Below are positions 52,800 to 62,120 of a stretch of DNA of 64,000 nt, one piece after another. This stretch comes from Bacteroidales bacterium UBA6428. Its GTDB lineage: Bacteria > Bacteroidota > Bacteroidia > Bacteroidales > UBA932. The stretch is from NCBI GenBank assembly GCA_002437305.1, contig DJOW01000033.1, forward strand, positions 1 through 64,000. Direction: 5' to 3'. Position 1 is the first letter of the stretch. Each line of letters opens with the position of its first letter. The notes below the pieces were generated by a model. It searched no databases, was not told the origin of the DNA, and worked only from the letters and a program-made list of their open reading frames with translations. The translations under genes and the position numbers were made by a program.

Positions 52800-55115
52800 T
52801 CAAGATTTCTTGAATCTTTTCCGTCCTTTTTCCGTCGGTTTTGAATTATTTATAATGTCAAGGCAGGCGGACTCGTCCAGGCTTGCCGCGTCTGTGCCTT
52901 TCGGAATCCTGTAATTCGATCCTGCGTGCTTGATGTACGGACCGTAGCGGCCGTTGATGACCTGGATGTCGCTGTCTTTATATTCAGCCATCACTGAATT
53001 GGCTGCGGTCTTGCTCAGTCCTTCCTCGATGACGGCCGTGCATTCGTCAAGGGTGATCTTGAGGGGATCCATTCCTCGCGGGATCGAGAAGTTTTTGTCT
53101 CCGTACTTGAGGTAAGGGCCGAAGCGGCCTTTCATGGCCACAACCGGTACGCCGTCATATTCCCCTACAGTGCGGGGAAGCTGGAACAGTTTGAGCGCGT
53201 CTTCCAAAGTAAGGTCCTCAATGAGCTGGTCCTTCCCGAGCGAGGCGTACTGCACGTTCTCCCCCTCGCCTTTCTGGATGTACGGGCCGAATTTTCCGAA
53301 CTTAGCCACGATCCTGTTGCCTTCGGAATCTGTCCCGAGTTCCTTGGACACATGGCTGTAGTTGCCGTCATGAAGCACCTCGTCGACTTTCTTGTGGAAC
53401 GGGGCGTAGAAAGCTCCGATGACTTCGTTCCAGACGAGTTTCCCGTCCGCTATCTGATCGAAATCCTTCTCGACATTGGCGGTGAAGTCATAGTCCATGA
53501 TGTCGGTGAAATATTTTTCAAGATAGTCAGTGACTATCATGCCGATCTCCTGGGGAAGAAGTTTGCCTCTCTCTGCGCCGATGGTCTCGATTTTGGACAC
53601 TTCCGAGATGACTCCATTTTTCAACTCCAAGTCCTTGACGGAGACCTTCCTGCCTTCCTTGTCTCCCTTGACGATGTAGCCTCTGCCTGTTGTCAGCGTG
53701 GCGATCGTGGGAGCGTAGGTGGAAGGCCGCCCGATGCCGAGTTCCTCCAGCTTCTTGACCAAGGCCGCCTCTGAATATCTTGGCGGCGCGGCGGTGAACT
53801 TGCACTCCGCGCGGATCCCTTTCTCTTCCATAGCCGTTCCGACCTGAAGATCAGGAAGCATGACATCGGTATCCTCTTCTTCTTGATTGTCAGTGCTTTC
53901 CATGTAAAGTTTCAGGAATCCGTCGAACAGTACCTGGGTGGCCTGGGCATTGAACTTCTCCTTCCTTCTGTCCGATGAGACCTTCAGTGAGGTGTTGAGC
54001 ACCTTCGCGTCTGCCATCTGGGACGCCACGGTCCTTTTCCAGATCAGGTTATAGAGTTTCTGCTCCTGTGCCGTCCCCTCGATCTCTGTGTTTTCGATGT
54101 ATGTCGGGCGGATGGCCTCATGGGCCTCCTGGGCTCCCTTGCTGTGGGTCTTGAACTGGCGGGTCTTGGAATATTCAGGGCCGAAATTCCCGGTGATGAA
54201 CTTCTTTGCGGAGCCGAGGGCAAGGGTTGATAGATTCGTGGAGTCCGTTCTCATGTAGGTGATCAGTCCACGCTCGTAAAGGCTTTGCGCCACCCTCATC
54301 GTCAGGCTTACGGGGAAGCGTAGTTTCCGCGCGGCTTCCTGCTGGAGAGTGGAAGTGGTGAAAGGTGCGGCCGGACTCCTGCCGGCTTCTTTCTTGTCCA
54401 CATCCGAGACCATGAAACGCGCCCCGACGCAGTCCTGGAGGAAAACATGAGCCTCATCGAAGGTCTTGAATCTTGTGTCCAGAACAGCCTTTACCTTAAC
54501 CGTGTCCGGCAGCCCCTCCGGGTGGAAGACGGCGTCTACCTTGTAGAACGCCTCGTTCTCGAACGCCATGATCTCCTTTTCCCTTTCGACCACAAGCCTC
54601 AGGGCGACAGACTGCACACGCCCCGCCGAGAGTTTCGGCTGGATCTTCCTCCACAGCACAGGGGACAGCTCAAAGCCCACGAGCCTGTCCAGGACCCTTC
54701 GTGCCTGCTGTGCGTTCACAAGGTTCATGTCTATCGTCCTGGGGTTCAGCACCGCGTTGACTATGGCATCCTTTGTTATTTCGTGAAAGACAATCCGCCT
54801 TGTGTGCGCGTCATTGAGTCCGAGAGTCTCGTAGAGGTGCCAGGAGATGGCCTCTCCCTCTCGGTCCTCATCGGATGCAAGCCACACGGTCGTGGCTCTC
54901 TCAGCTGCTTTCTTAAGCTCCGCCACGACTTTTTTCTTGTCGGACGGAATCACGTATTCCGGAGTGAAATTCCTTTTCACGTCCACGCTCAGCTTATTGT
55001 CCTGAAGATCCCTGATGTGTCCGAAGCTGGATTTCACGACGTAGTCGCTGCCCAGGAATTTCTGTATAGTCTTGGCTTTGGCCGGAGACTCGACGATAAC
55101 TAGATTGTCTGCCAT
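52800..55115 (-). CDS. topA: DNA topoisomerase I
   Basis: This 771-residue type IA topoisomerase relaxes negative supercoils. The Toprim domain is at the start (NLVIVESPAKAKTIQKFLG; DEDREGEAISWHL near 72). The active-site Tyr lies in the GLITYMRTDSTNLS block near 288-301. The central gate domains are followed by C-terminal Toprim-type repeats (RFGPYLKYGDKNFSIPRGMDP, NGRYGPYIKHAGSNYRIPKGTD) instead of zinc fingers, and a basic tail GRKRFKKS. This repeat design is common in Bacteroidota. Confidence 0.96.
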   Translation of the reverse strand: MADNLVIVESPAKAKTIQKFLGSDYVVKSSFGHIRDLQDNKLSVDVKRNFTPEYVIPSDKKKVVAELKKAAERATTVWLASDEDREGEAISWHLYETLGLNDAHTRRIVFHEITKDAIVNAVLNPRTIDMNLVNAQQARRVLDRLVGFELSPVLWRKIQPKLSAGRVQSVALRLVVEREKEIMAFENEAFYKVDAVFHPEGLPDTVKVKAVLDTRFKTFDEAHVFLQDCVGARFMVSDVDKKEAGRSPAAPFTTSTLQQEAARKLRFPVSLTMRVAQSLYERGLITYMRTDSTNLSTLALGSAKKFITGNFGPEYSKTRQFKTHSKGAQEAHEAIRPTYIENTEIEGTAQEQKLYNLIWKRTVASQMADAKVLNTSLKVSSDRRKEKFNAQATQVLFDGFLKLYMESTDNQEEEDTDVMLPDLQVGTAMEEKGIRAECKFTAAPPRYSEAALVKKLEELGIGRPSTYAPTIATLTTGRGYIVKGDKEGRKVSVKDLELKNGVISEVSKIETIGAERGKLLPQEIGMIVTDYLEKYFTDIMDYDFTANVEKDFDQIADGKLVWNEVIGAFYAPFHKKVDEVLHDGNYSHVSKELGTDSEGNRIVAKFGKFGPYIQKGEGENVQYASLGKDQLIEDLTLEDALKLFQLPRTVGEYDGVPVVAMKGRFGPYLKYGDKNFSIPRGMDPLKITLDECTAVIEEGLSKTAANSVMAEYKDSDIQVINGRYGPYIKHAGSNYRIPKGTDAASLDESACLDIINNSKPTEKGRKRFKKS

Positions 55116-55205
55116 ACTGTACTATTTTACAAGCATTTCATAGATAGTTTGCCATTTCAAACTGCAAAGTAAGCCACAAACAGGGCAATTTTCCAAATTT
55201 TGTTA

Positions 55206-55213
55206 TAAATTTG
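55206..55213 (+). promoter_or_regulatory. Candidate -7 box (TAAATTTG) for the PBP1A-ddl-prmC operon
   Basis: TAAATTTG ends only 8 bases before the ATG at 55222, again implying an extremely short leader. No good -33 box is visible. Confidence 0.5.
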
Positions 55214-55221
55214 TCCCTATT

Positions 55222-57579
55222 ATGACCGCATCGACTCGAAAGAAAATCACAAAGTGGTTCTGGATCCTGATCACGTTTCCAGTGCTGCTTCTTGTCTTTA
55301 TGATAATCCTCGTCTGGGCGTTCGCCGACATTCCGTCCTTCAAGGATCTTGAGAACCCGGAAAACAAGCTGGCCACCCAGGTCATCGCGGAGGATGGGGA
55401 GATTCTCACGACCTTCCACATCGAGAACAGGACCTATGTCCCTTATGATGAGATATCTCCGAATCTTGTCCATGCCGCCGTCGCCACCGAGGACGTGCGT
55501 TTCTACAAGCATTCCGGAATCGATTTCAAGGGCCTTGGCCGTGTGTTCTTCAAGACGATCCTGTTGCACAACTCAAGCCAGGGAGGGGGAAGCACGATCA
55601 CCCAGCAGCTAGCCAAGACCCTCTACCCGAGGGCTGACATGGGACGCAGGATTCCGGGAATATACCACATGAAGATGGTTTGGGTCAAGCTTAAGGAATG
55701 GATCACGGCCGTCAAGCTTGAAAGGGACTACACCAAGGATGAGATAATGACCATGTACCTCAATTCCATATTCTTTGGAAGCGGGGCCTATGGCGTGCGC
55801 TCGGCATCGGAAACATTCTTCGGGAAATTGCCGTCCGAACTCACGGTTGAGGAAAGCGCCATGCTTGTGGGCATGGTCAACAAGCCGACAAGGTACAATC
55901 CGGCGATCAATCCGGACAAGGCTCTGTACAGAAGGAATTTCGTGATCGGGCAGATGCAGAAGGCCGGTTATCTGGACAAGCGTCAGAGGGACTCGCTCCG
56001 TCTTGTTCCTATCCAATTGAATTATGAGGTGCAGGACCACAACGCCGGCCTGGCTCCTTATTTCAGGGACATGGTGCGCCGTGTCATGAACGCAAGAAAG
56101 CCCCGCAGGTCAGACTACTACATCGCGGAGGACTATTCCGCTGATTCCTTGTCCTGGGCCGTCGATGACTTGTTCGGATGGCTGGAGAAGAACAAAAAGG
56201 CGGACGGTTCGAAATATGACCTTGACAGGGACGGGCTCCGGATCTACACGACCATCAACTACAAGATGCAGAAATATGCCGAAGAGGCGGTCGCCGAGCG
56301 GATCAAGGCTCTTCAGGCTGATTTCCGCAGGGATCTTCGAAGCAAGGTCAACAAGCCTTTCTCCAATGACATTGACGCGGAGACGAGGGACAGGGTCATG
56401 CGCCAGGCCAGACGCTGGAGCGATCGTTATCGTGTGATGAAGAAGGAAGGACTCAGCGAGGCGCAGATTCTTAAGTCCTTCTCCAGGCCGGTGAAAATGC
56501 GTGTGTTCGCCTACAACAAGAAGGGCTACGCGGACACGACGATGACTCCGGACGACTCCATACGTTACTACAAGTCGATCCTCCGTACAGCTTTTGTGGC
56601 GATGGAGCCGGGAACAGGGCATGTGAAGGCCTATGTCGGCGGGCCTAACTACCGTTATTTCAAGTATGACAATGTACGCCAGGGCAAGCGTCAGGTCGGA
56701 TCGACGATCAAGCCGTTTCTCTACACATTGGCAATGCAGGAGGGCATGACCCCGTGCGACAAGGTAGTGAACCTTCCACAGACATTTGTGCTGCCTGACG
56801 GAAACACCTGGACCCCGAGAAGTACCGACAAGAATGAGTGGATCGGCAAGACGGTGACCCTTAAGTGGGGACTCACCAACAGCTCCAACAACATCTCGGC
56901 CTACCTGATGAAGCAGTTCGGTCCTGAGGCCATGGCTGACATGATGCGCAGGATGGGCATCCAGAGCCACATAGACGAGGTCCCTGCTCTGTGCGTCGGG
57001 CCGTCGGACCTGTCGCTCTGGGAGATGGTCGCCGCCTATAACACTTTCCCTTCCAGAGGGGTCTACATCGAGCCTCTTTTCGTTACAAGGATCGAGGACA
57101 ACCAAGGCAATGTCATCAGTGAGTTCACAAACCGGAAGCGTGAGGCCATAGGGGAGAACACGGCTTACCTCATGGTCAACCTGATGGAGGGTGTGGTGCA
57201 GGGCGGCACGGCGGTCAGGCTCCGTTACCGCTACAAGCTGACGGGCGAGATCGCAGGAAAGACGGGAACCACAAACGACAATGCAGACGGGTGGTTCATA
57301 GGCTACACTCCGACTCTTGTGGCCGGAGTATGGACAGGTGCGGAGGACCGCCAGGTTCACTTTCAGTCAATAACATACGGTCAGGGAGCGCACATGTCCC
57401 TTCCTACTTGGGGAATATTCATGCGCAAAGTCATCGCTGACGGTACGTTGGGAGTGTCGGAAAGTGACAGGTTCATCGCACCCGCGGGCATGACCTTGGA
57501 CTTGAACTGCACGGGAGGGGATGAGGACGCCACCGCGGCGGAGGTGCAGCGGAAAACGGAAGATTATTATTTTGAGTAA
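55222..57579 (+). CDS. Class A penicillin-binding protein 1A (glycosyltransferase and transpeptidase)
   Basis: The 785-residue bifunctional peptidoglycan synthase has a cytoplasmic tail and membrane helix (about 14-37). The GT51 domain follows, with EDVRFYKHSGIDFKGLGR near 93 (catalytic Glu), GGSTITQQLAKTLYPRAD near 121 and YLNSIFFGSGAYGV near 179. The transpeptidase domain has SxxK in VGSTIKPFLYT (near 493), SxN in LTNSSNNISAYL and KTG in AGKTGTTNDNADGW (near 680). It heads an operon with ddl (18 bases) and prmC. Confidence 0.95.
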   Translation: MTASTRKKITKWFWILITFPVLLLVFMIILVWAFADIPSFKDLENPENKLATQVIAEDGEILTTFHIENRTYVPYDEISPNLVHAAVATEDVRFYKHSGIDFKGLGRVFFKTILLHNSSQGGGSTITQQLAKTLYPRADMGRRIPGIYHMKMVWVKLKEWITAVKLERDYTKDEIMTMYLNSIFFGSGAYGVRSASETFFGKLPSELTVEESAMLVGMVNKPTRYNPAINPDKALYRRNFVIGQMQKAGYLDKRQRDSLRLVPIQLNYEVQDHNAGLAPYFRDMVRRVMNARKPRRSDYYIAEDYSADSLSWAVDDLFGWLEKNKKADGSKYDLDRDGLRIYTTINYKMQKYAEEAVAERIKALQADFRRDLRSKVNKPFSNDIDAETRDRVMRQARRWSDRYRVMKKEGLSEAQILKSFSRPVKMRVFAYNKKGYADTTMTPDDSIRYYKSILRTAFVAMEPGTGHVKAYVGGPNYRYFKYDNVRQGKRQVGSTIKPFLYTLAMQEGMTPCDKVVNLPQTFVLPDGNTWTPRSTDKNEWIGKTVTLKWGLTNSSNNISAYLMKQFGPEAMADMMRRMGIQSHIDEVPALCVGPSDLSLWEMVAAYNTFPSRGVYIEPLFVTRIEDNQGNVISEFTNRKREAIGENTAYLMVNLMEGVVQGGTAVRLRYRYKLTGEIAGKTGTTNDNADGWFIGYTPTLVAGVWTGAEDRQVHFQSITYGQGAHMSLPTWGIFMRKVIADGTLGVSESDRFIAPAGMTLDLNCTGGDEDATAAEVQRKTEDYYFE

Positions 57580-57597
57580 TTTCAGGAATATTCGAAT

Positions 57598-58638
57598 ATG
57601 GGCAGGTACCAGAGGATTGCAGTGATTTATGGGAGCGACTCTTCAGAGTGGGAAGTCGCTTGCCGCAGCGGGGAGTTTGTAGCTTCGCGCATTGACGGGA
57701 CGAAGTACGATGTCTATGAGATTTTCGCCCGTTTCGGCAAATGGTCTCTTGTGGCCATGAAAAAGCGGGACGCCATGAGGATCCCTTTCACGGAAGGGGC
57801 CAGACCGGAAATTGACAAGACTGACTTTTCGGTAAAGGTCTACGGAGAGAAGATAAAGTTTGACTACGCCTACATCGTGCAGCATGGCACGCCGGGAGAG
57901 AATGGCCTGCTTCAGGGGTACCTTGAGATGCTGGGGATTCCGTTCAGCAGTTGCAGCGCTTTTGTCTCAGCGATAGCTTTTGACAAGTTCGCCTGCAAGA
58001 GCTACCTGAGGGACGTTGATTTCGTGAAGTGCGCTCCCGATGTCTTCATACGCAACGGAATGGACATAGATTCCGTCTGCGGTGACGCGGTCGAAAAACT
58101 GGCGTTCCCTGTCTTTGTCAAGCCGACAGACGGTGGATCGAGTTTCGGCATCACCAAAGCACGAGGGCCTGAGGATCTTCCGGAGGCCATCCGGTTCGCG
58201 TTCACGGAAGGGCCGTCCGTTATCATCGAGCAGGGCATCCAGGGCCGAGAATTCACCTGCGCGGTGTATTCTGACGCGGGCGGAGTGAAGTCTTTGCCTG
58301 TCATCCAGATTGTTACAGACAATGACTATTTCGATTATGACGCCAAGTACAACGGCCACAGCCAGGAGATCTGCCCCGCCCCCATTGACGAAAGTCTGAG
58401 CGGGCATATTCAAGAAGTAAGTAAAAGAATATATTCCCGTCTCGGCTGCTCCGGCATTGTGAGGATTGATTACATTCTCGCTGATGACGGTCTTTACTTC
58501 TTGGAAGTCAATACTATCCCTGGGATGACAAGTGCATCGTTGGTTCCTAAGATGATCCGCGCCGCCGGGCTGGACATCACCGATTTCCTGACGGACATCA
58601 TCGAAAATGCAAAACCGATTCTAACCTCAAAAATTTAG
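57598..58638 (+). CDS. ddl: D-alanine--D-alanine ligase
   Basis: The 346-residue ATP-grasp enzyme makes the D-Ala-D-Ala dipeptide for peptidoglycan. Visible blocks are AVIYGSDSSEWEVA at the start, HGTPGENGLLQGYLEMLGIPFSS (the family usually has HGxxGEDG) near 96-118, FVKPTDGGSSFGITKA near 175, and FLEVNTIPGMTSASLVPKM near 301 (magnesium-binding E and N). It sits between PBP1A and prmC, with 6 bases to the next gene. Confidence 0.94.
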   Translation: MGRYQRIAVIYGSDSSEWEVACRSGEFVASRIDGTKYDVYEIFARFGKWSLVAMKKRDAMRIPFTEGARPEIDKTDFSVKVYGEKIKFDYAYIVQHGTPGENGLLQGYLEMLGIPFSSCSAFVSAIAFDKFACKSYLRDVDFVKCAPDVFIRNGMDIDSVCGDAVEKLAFPVFVKPTDGGSSFGITKARGPEDLPEAIRFAFTEGPSVIIEQGIQGREFTCAVYSDAGGVKSLPVIQIVTDNDYFDYDAKYNGHSQEICPAPIDESLSGHIQEVSKRIYSRLGCSGIVRIDYILADDGLYFLEVNTIPGMTSASLVPKMIRAAGLDITDFLTDIIENAKPILTSKI

Positions 58639-58644
58639 TCGCTT

Positions 58645-59547
58645 ATGCTGTTGAAGGATTTTATTAATGAAGGGGTCGCACGGCTGGAGCCTCTCTATCC
58701 CACCAAGGAAGCCAGGAGCATCATGCTGATGCTTTGCGAGAGCAGGATCGGCACGAAGAGTTACACCCACATTGTGGAGCCGGAGTACCAGATCAAGGAC
58801 AAGTCTCTTGAGGGGCTCGACGCGGATCTGGAAAGGCTTGCTTCCGGAGAGCCTGTCCAGTATGTGATCGGCTTCGCGGACTTCTGCGGCCTGAGATTCA
58901 GGGTGACGAGGGATGTGCTTATTCCGCGCCCTGAGACTGAACTTCTTTGCCGGGAGGCGATAAAGATCGGATCCCGGATGCAGAGGATGAGGAAGGCTTA
59001 TGGAAAATCAGCAAGACCGGTCAAGGTCCTGGATCTCTGTACTGGCTCGGGATGCATAGCCTGGACTGTGGCCTTGAGCATTCCTGGCGCCGAAGTGACA
59101 GGTGTGGACATTTCTGAAAGCGCTGTGGCTGTGGCCTCCTCTCAGGATTTCGCGCTCAATCTCAAGGAGACAGGCGCCTTGGCTCCCAGCTTTGTGGTGG
59201 CGGATGTCTTGTCAGACTCTCACCCGTTCACTGAAGGCGACTATGACTTGATTCTGAGCAATCCTCCTTACATCATGGAGTCCCAAAAGACCCAGATGCG
59301 TGCCAATGTCCTCAACTACGAACCTTCAACGGCTTTGTTTGTGAGTGACGATGATCCTCTTCTGTTCTACCGCGCGATCGCCCGCGTCTCAAAGGAGTGT
59401 CTGGCGGCGGAAGGCAAGGGTTTGGCCGAAATCAACGAGATTCTCGGGCCGGAGACGGCAAAGGTTTTCTCCGCCGCCGGCTTCCAGAAAACCGAGGTCG
59501 TAAAAGATTTTTATGACAAAAACCGCTTCGTGTTTTATTCGAAATAG
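58645..59547 (+). CDS. prmC: Peptide chain release factor N5-glutamine methyltransferase
   Basis: The 300-residue SAM-dependent enzyme methylates the GGQ glutamine of release factors. It has a helical N-domain and the linker RDVLIPRPETELL near 91-103, the SAM loop VLDLCTGSGCIAWTVAL near 129, and the catalytic NPPYI in LILSNPPYIMES near 209. It is the last gene of the PBP1A-ddl-prmC operon and is followed by a terminator hairpin. Confidence 0.94.
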   Translation: MLLKDFINEGVARLEPLYPTKEARSIMLMLCESRIGTKSYTHIVEPEYQIKDKSLEGLDADLERLASGEPVQYVIGFADFCGLRFRVTRDVLIPRPETELLCREAIKIGSRMQRMRKAYGKSARPVKVLDLCTGSGCIAWTVALSIPGAEVTGVDISESAVAVASSQDFALNLKETGALAPSFVVADVLSDSHPFTEGDYDLILSNPPYIMESQKTQMRANVLNYEPSTALFVSDDDPLLFYRAIARVSKECLAAEGKGLAEINEILGPETAKVFSAAGFQKTEVVKDFYDKNRFVFYSK

Positions 59548-59582
59548 GGCTTCAGCGCTCGTCTGCGCGTGATTTGCACACT

Positions 59583-59611
59583 TAGCCGTGGAATTTTTGC
59601 TTCCACGGCTA
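59583..59611 (+). terminator. Terminator after prmC
   Basis: TAGCCGTGGAA (59583-59593) pairs perfectly with TTCCACGGCTA (59601-59611) around TTTTTGC; a T-rich stretch follows. Confidence 0.75.
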
Positions 59612-59658
59612 TTATTGTGTCTCTTTGTACCGAAAAACAACTTTAAACTCATTTCGCA

Positions 59659-60882
59659 ATGAAGAATTTCAGTACAAGGAAAAGGCTGTCGGCGCCGGTG
59701 GCGCCGACCCTTGCGGTGATGGCCGCTCTGCTCTCGTCCGCCTGTGACAGGGATGAACGTCCTGTCTCCTCATCGACTGGACCGGAGGTTGCAAAGACAA
59801 CGGTTCATGACATTTCTGCCCGGAACATCGCAAAGATGCTCGCTGAGCTTCCGATGACGCTCACTCAGGCAAGAGAGGTTTACCAGGGGGTCTGTTCATC
59901 GTCTTCCAATGGCTATGATGAGGAGTATCCATTTTCCAACCTGGTCACCTGTCCAGGCACCGGGGTGGGGGATGACCTGCTTCAGACAAGATCGAAGGCG
60001 GAACATTCCGAACCTCTGCGGGACCTCCTGCTATCCGCCGTCGAAGAAGATCCTGTGACAAGGGCCGGGACATTTCTGGACGCGCTCTCGGATTCTGGAC
60101 TGCAGATTTACTGGCCTTACTCAGAAGACTGGGACGGAGAGACAATGCCTGTGATCACGTTTGATCCTGCGGAGTCGCGTGCCTGCCCGATTTCTGCCGC
60201 AGAAAAGGATTCCAACATCGGCTACCTTCGCGAGAGCCTGCCGAATGGTGTTGCGATCGTCAAGGAGATTCTTGTGGATGAGGAATATGCCAGGACGCAT
60301 CCTGTATGGGTCATAAACCGTAACGAGGATTCCGCCTACCTGACCCCTCAGATGGTGGCGGCTCTCTATCCGGAGCGGAACGTGCCGGCGGCGACCAGAG
60401 CCCACGATGATTGCCGGACTTTGGTACTGAAGGAATTCAAGGCTCACAGGAACTATGACTCTTGGTTTGCCGGAGCTTCGGAGTTTTTTGTCAAATGCGG
60501 CGCGCTGGACGGCTTTACGGCCAAGACCGAGGAAGAGATCAAGCTGTACAGCCCTTCCGTCACCGACATGATGATCAACGTGAAGAGAAAACATGTCGGC
60601 AGCACGCTGAGGTTCAACGCAGTGATTGTGTCCGAATGGACCAGCCAGCTGGAGGAGTGCGCATTCCTTGTGATAGAGGATGACGGAGGCAAACAGACGT
60701 CATGGAAAGCCAGCGGAGTTGTCAAGATCAAGTCAAGGTCCTATGGTTTTGAGGTTGATCTGCCCTTCCGCCGAAATGACGACCTTGTCTGGCGCGGTAA
60801 ACTCTCCAGTAAGTATTTCGAGAAAAACAACGGCAAGCCTAACCGCTTCGGGGATGTCAGCGTGACGTTCAGTTTCCTTTGA
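59659..60882 (+). CDS. Orphan lipoprotein of unknown function
   Basis: I do not recognise this 407-residue protein. It starts with a basic N terminus and a hydrophobic stretch ending in SSACDRDER (about 26-34), which looks like a lipobox. The middle part is acidic, with predicted alpha/beta content (YWPYSEDWDGETMPVITFDP). The C-terminal 110 residues are beta-rich (LRFNAVIVSEWTSQLEECAFLVIEDD, FGDVSVTFSF). It has its own gene space between two terminator/tRNA regions and a near-consensus TCTCTTTG 37 bases before the ATG, so it is probably monocistronic. A surface or periplasmic location is inferred. Confidence 0.6.
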   Translation: MKNFSTRKRLSAPVAPTLAVMAALLSSACDRDERPVSSSTGPEVAKTTVHDISARNIAKMLAELPMTLTQAREVYQGVCSSSSNGYDEEYPFSNLVTCPGTGVGDDLLQTRSKAEHSEPLRDLLLSAVEEDPVTRAGTFLDALSDSGLQIYWPYSEDWDGETMPVITFDPAESRACPISAAEKDSNIGYLRESLPNGVAIVKEILVDEEYARTHPVWVINRNEDSAYLTPQMVAALYPERNVPAATRAHDDCRTLVLKEFKAHRNYDSWFAGASEFFVKCGALDGFTAKTEEEIKLYSPSVTDMMINVKRKHVGSTLRFNAVIVSEWTSQLEECAFLVIEDDGGKQTSWKASGVVKIKSRSYGFEVDLPFRRNDDLVWRGKLSSKYFEKNNGKPNRFGDVSVTFSFL

Positions 60883-60949
60883 TGTCTGAAATCAGCCTTT
60901 CAATGATCATCAGTCTTCCGCCTTTCAGGTAAATTCTTAGGCTGTGCAC

Positions 60950-60978
60950 TTGTTTTAGCGATAAAATTCGTATATTTG
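60950..60978 (+). promoter_or_regulatory. Promoter of tRNA-Arg (TTG-N18-TATATTTG)
   Basis: TTG at 60950-60952 and TATATTTG at 60971-60978 fit the consensus. A 9-base hairpin CCGTTCCTG/CAGGAACGG (60983-60991 with 61003-61011) lies between the box and the tRNA and would form in the precursor 5' leader. Confidence 0.65.
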
Positions 60979-61016
60979 CAGTCCGTTCCTGTTTTTTAAG
61001 GGCAGGAACGGGGAAC

Positions 61017-61090
61017 GGTTCCGTAGCTCAGCTGGATAGAGCAACAGATTTCTAATCTGTGGGTCTAGGGTTCGAATCCCTACGGAATCA
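61017..61090 (+). tRNA. tRNA-Arg (anticodon TCT)
   Basis: The 74 bases fold as a standard tRNA. The acceptor GGTTCCG pairs with CGGAATC plus discriminator A, the D-arm is AGCTCAGCTGGATAGAGC, the anticodon arm CAGATTTCTAATCTG has TCT in the loop, and the T-arm is TAGGGTTCGAATCCCTA. CCA is not encoded. Confidence 0.96.
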
Positions 61091-61129
61091 CAAAAGAGGC
61101 AGGCCAAGCGGTCTGCCTCTTTTGTGATT
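61086..61129. terminator. Bidirectional terminator between tRNA-Arg and the DUF368 gene
   Basis: A perfect 17-base stem, AATCACAAAAGAGGCAG (61086-61102) with its complement at 61113-61129, encloses a 10-base loop. TTTTG-containing arms on both strands allow action on tRNA-Arg (plus) and on the DUF368 operon (minus). The stem includes the last five bases of the mature tRNA. Confidence 0.75.
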
Positions 61130-61154
61130 GTCCGGTGCAGCTGGCCGAAGAGAA

Positions 61155-62114
61155 TCAGCGTGTCTGCGCGTTCTTGTGGCTGAACCACTCAAGAACAACA
61201 ACGAGCAGGGCTCCGATTGCCATCCAGGCAATGGCCGAGACAATCTGTGGGTCTATCATCGAGGAAAGATCCAGACCGCTGTCGAGGATAGCCAGCATCT
61301 CGACATCGGCCTGTTCCGCGGCCTGTCCTTCGCGCATCAGCTGCGCCGTCAACACACTCACTTTGTCGCTCCATGGCCAAACCTTGACCAGAGATCCGAG
61401 AGTGAAGCCGATCAGGGTGATCAGCGTTGGCTTTTCATAGTGTTCGATCAGCCAATGAAGGAACTTCGAGAACGCTGCCAGACCAAGGACGCAACCTGTT
61501 CCGAACAAGATCAGAACCTGCCAGTCAAGCTCGCTGATGGCGCCCATGATGTACTCGTACTTCCCAAGAAGCACAAGGATGAAGCTTCCGGAGATTCCCG
61601 GAAGAATCATGGTGCAGATCGCGATTGCTCCGCAGATCATGATGAACCATCCCGCGTCAGGGGTCTGGGTTGGGGACATCAGGCAGATCACGGCTCCGAG
61701 AATCATCCCGAACACAAGCCAGAGGCCATCGGTCATCTTCCATTTCTTGATGTCGTGGAGCATGTAGATTCCTGAGATGACTATCAGTCCGAAGAAGAAG
61801 GACCAAGTTTGGATTGGATGGAAGACGAGCACATATTCCATCAATTTCGCGAGCGAGAAGACACTCACGATCACACCGATTCCCAACCAAAGCAGAAATG
61901 TTCCGTGAATATGCCCCCAGAACTCCTTTGCCTTTCCTTTGAGAAGCAGTTTCCATGAGGAGACGGTCAGAATCGCGTTAAGCGCCTCGATCAGCTCATT
62001 GAATATTCCGGTGAGCAGCGCGATCGTCCCACCGGACACGCCCGGAATAACATTTGCCGCTCCCATTGCGAAACCTTTGAGGGCGACGATTGCTTTTTTG
62101 ATGATGTTTGACAT
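61155..62114 (-). CDS. DUF368 membrane protein, PopT-like undecaprenyl phosphate translocase
   Basis: The 319-residue polytopic membrane protein has the DUF368 signature GAANVIPGVSGGTIALLTGIF at about 18-38 and its internal repeat MILPGISGSFILVLLGKYEYIMGAI near 167-191, indicating an inverted-repeat fold. DUF368 proteins (PopT) have been shown to return undecaprenyl phosphate across the inner membrane for reuse in wall and polymer synthesis. This fits the nearby peptidoglycan genes. It is last in a leftward operon with the small conserved gene and the PfkB kinase gene (6- and 3-base gaps). Confidence 0.87.
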   Translation of the reverse strand: MSNIIKKAIVALKGFAMGAANVIPGVSGGTIALLTGIFNELIEALNAILTVSSWKLLLKGKAKEFWGHIHGTFLLWLGIGVIVSVFSLAKLMEYVLVFHPIQTWSFFFGLIVISGIYMLHDIKKWKMTDGLWLVFGMILGAVICLMSPTQTPDAGWFIMICGAIAICTMILPGISGSFILVLLGKYEYIMGAISELDWQVLILFGTGCVLGLAAFSKFLHWLIEHYEKPTLITLIGFTLGSLVKVWPWSDKVSVLTAQLMREGQAAEQADVEMLAILDSGLDLSSMIDPQIVSAIAWMAIGALLVVVLEWFSHKNAQTR

Positions 62115-62120
62115 GTTGAA

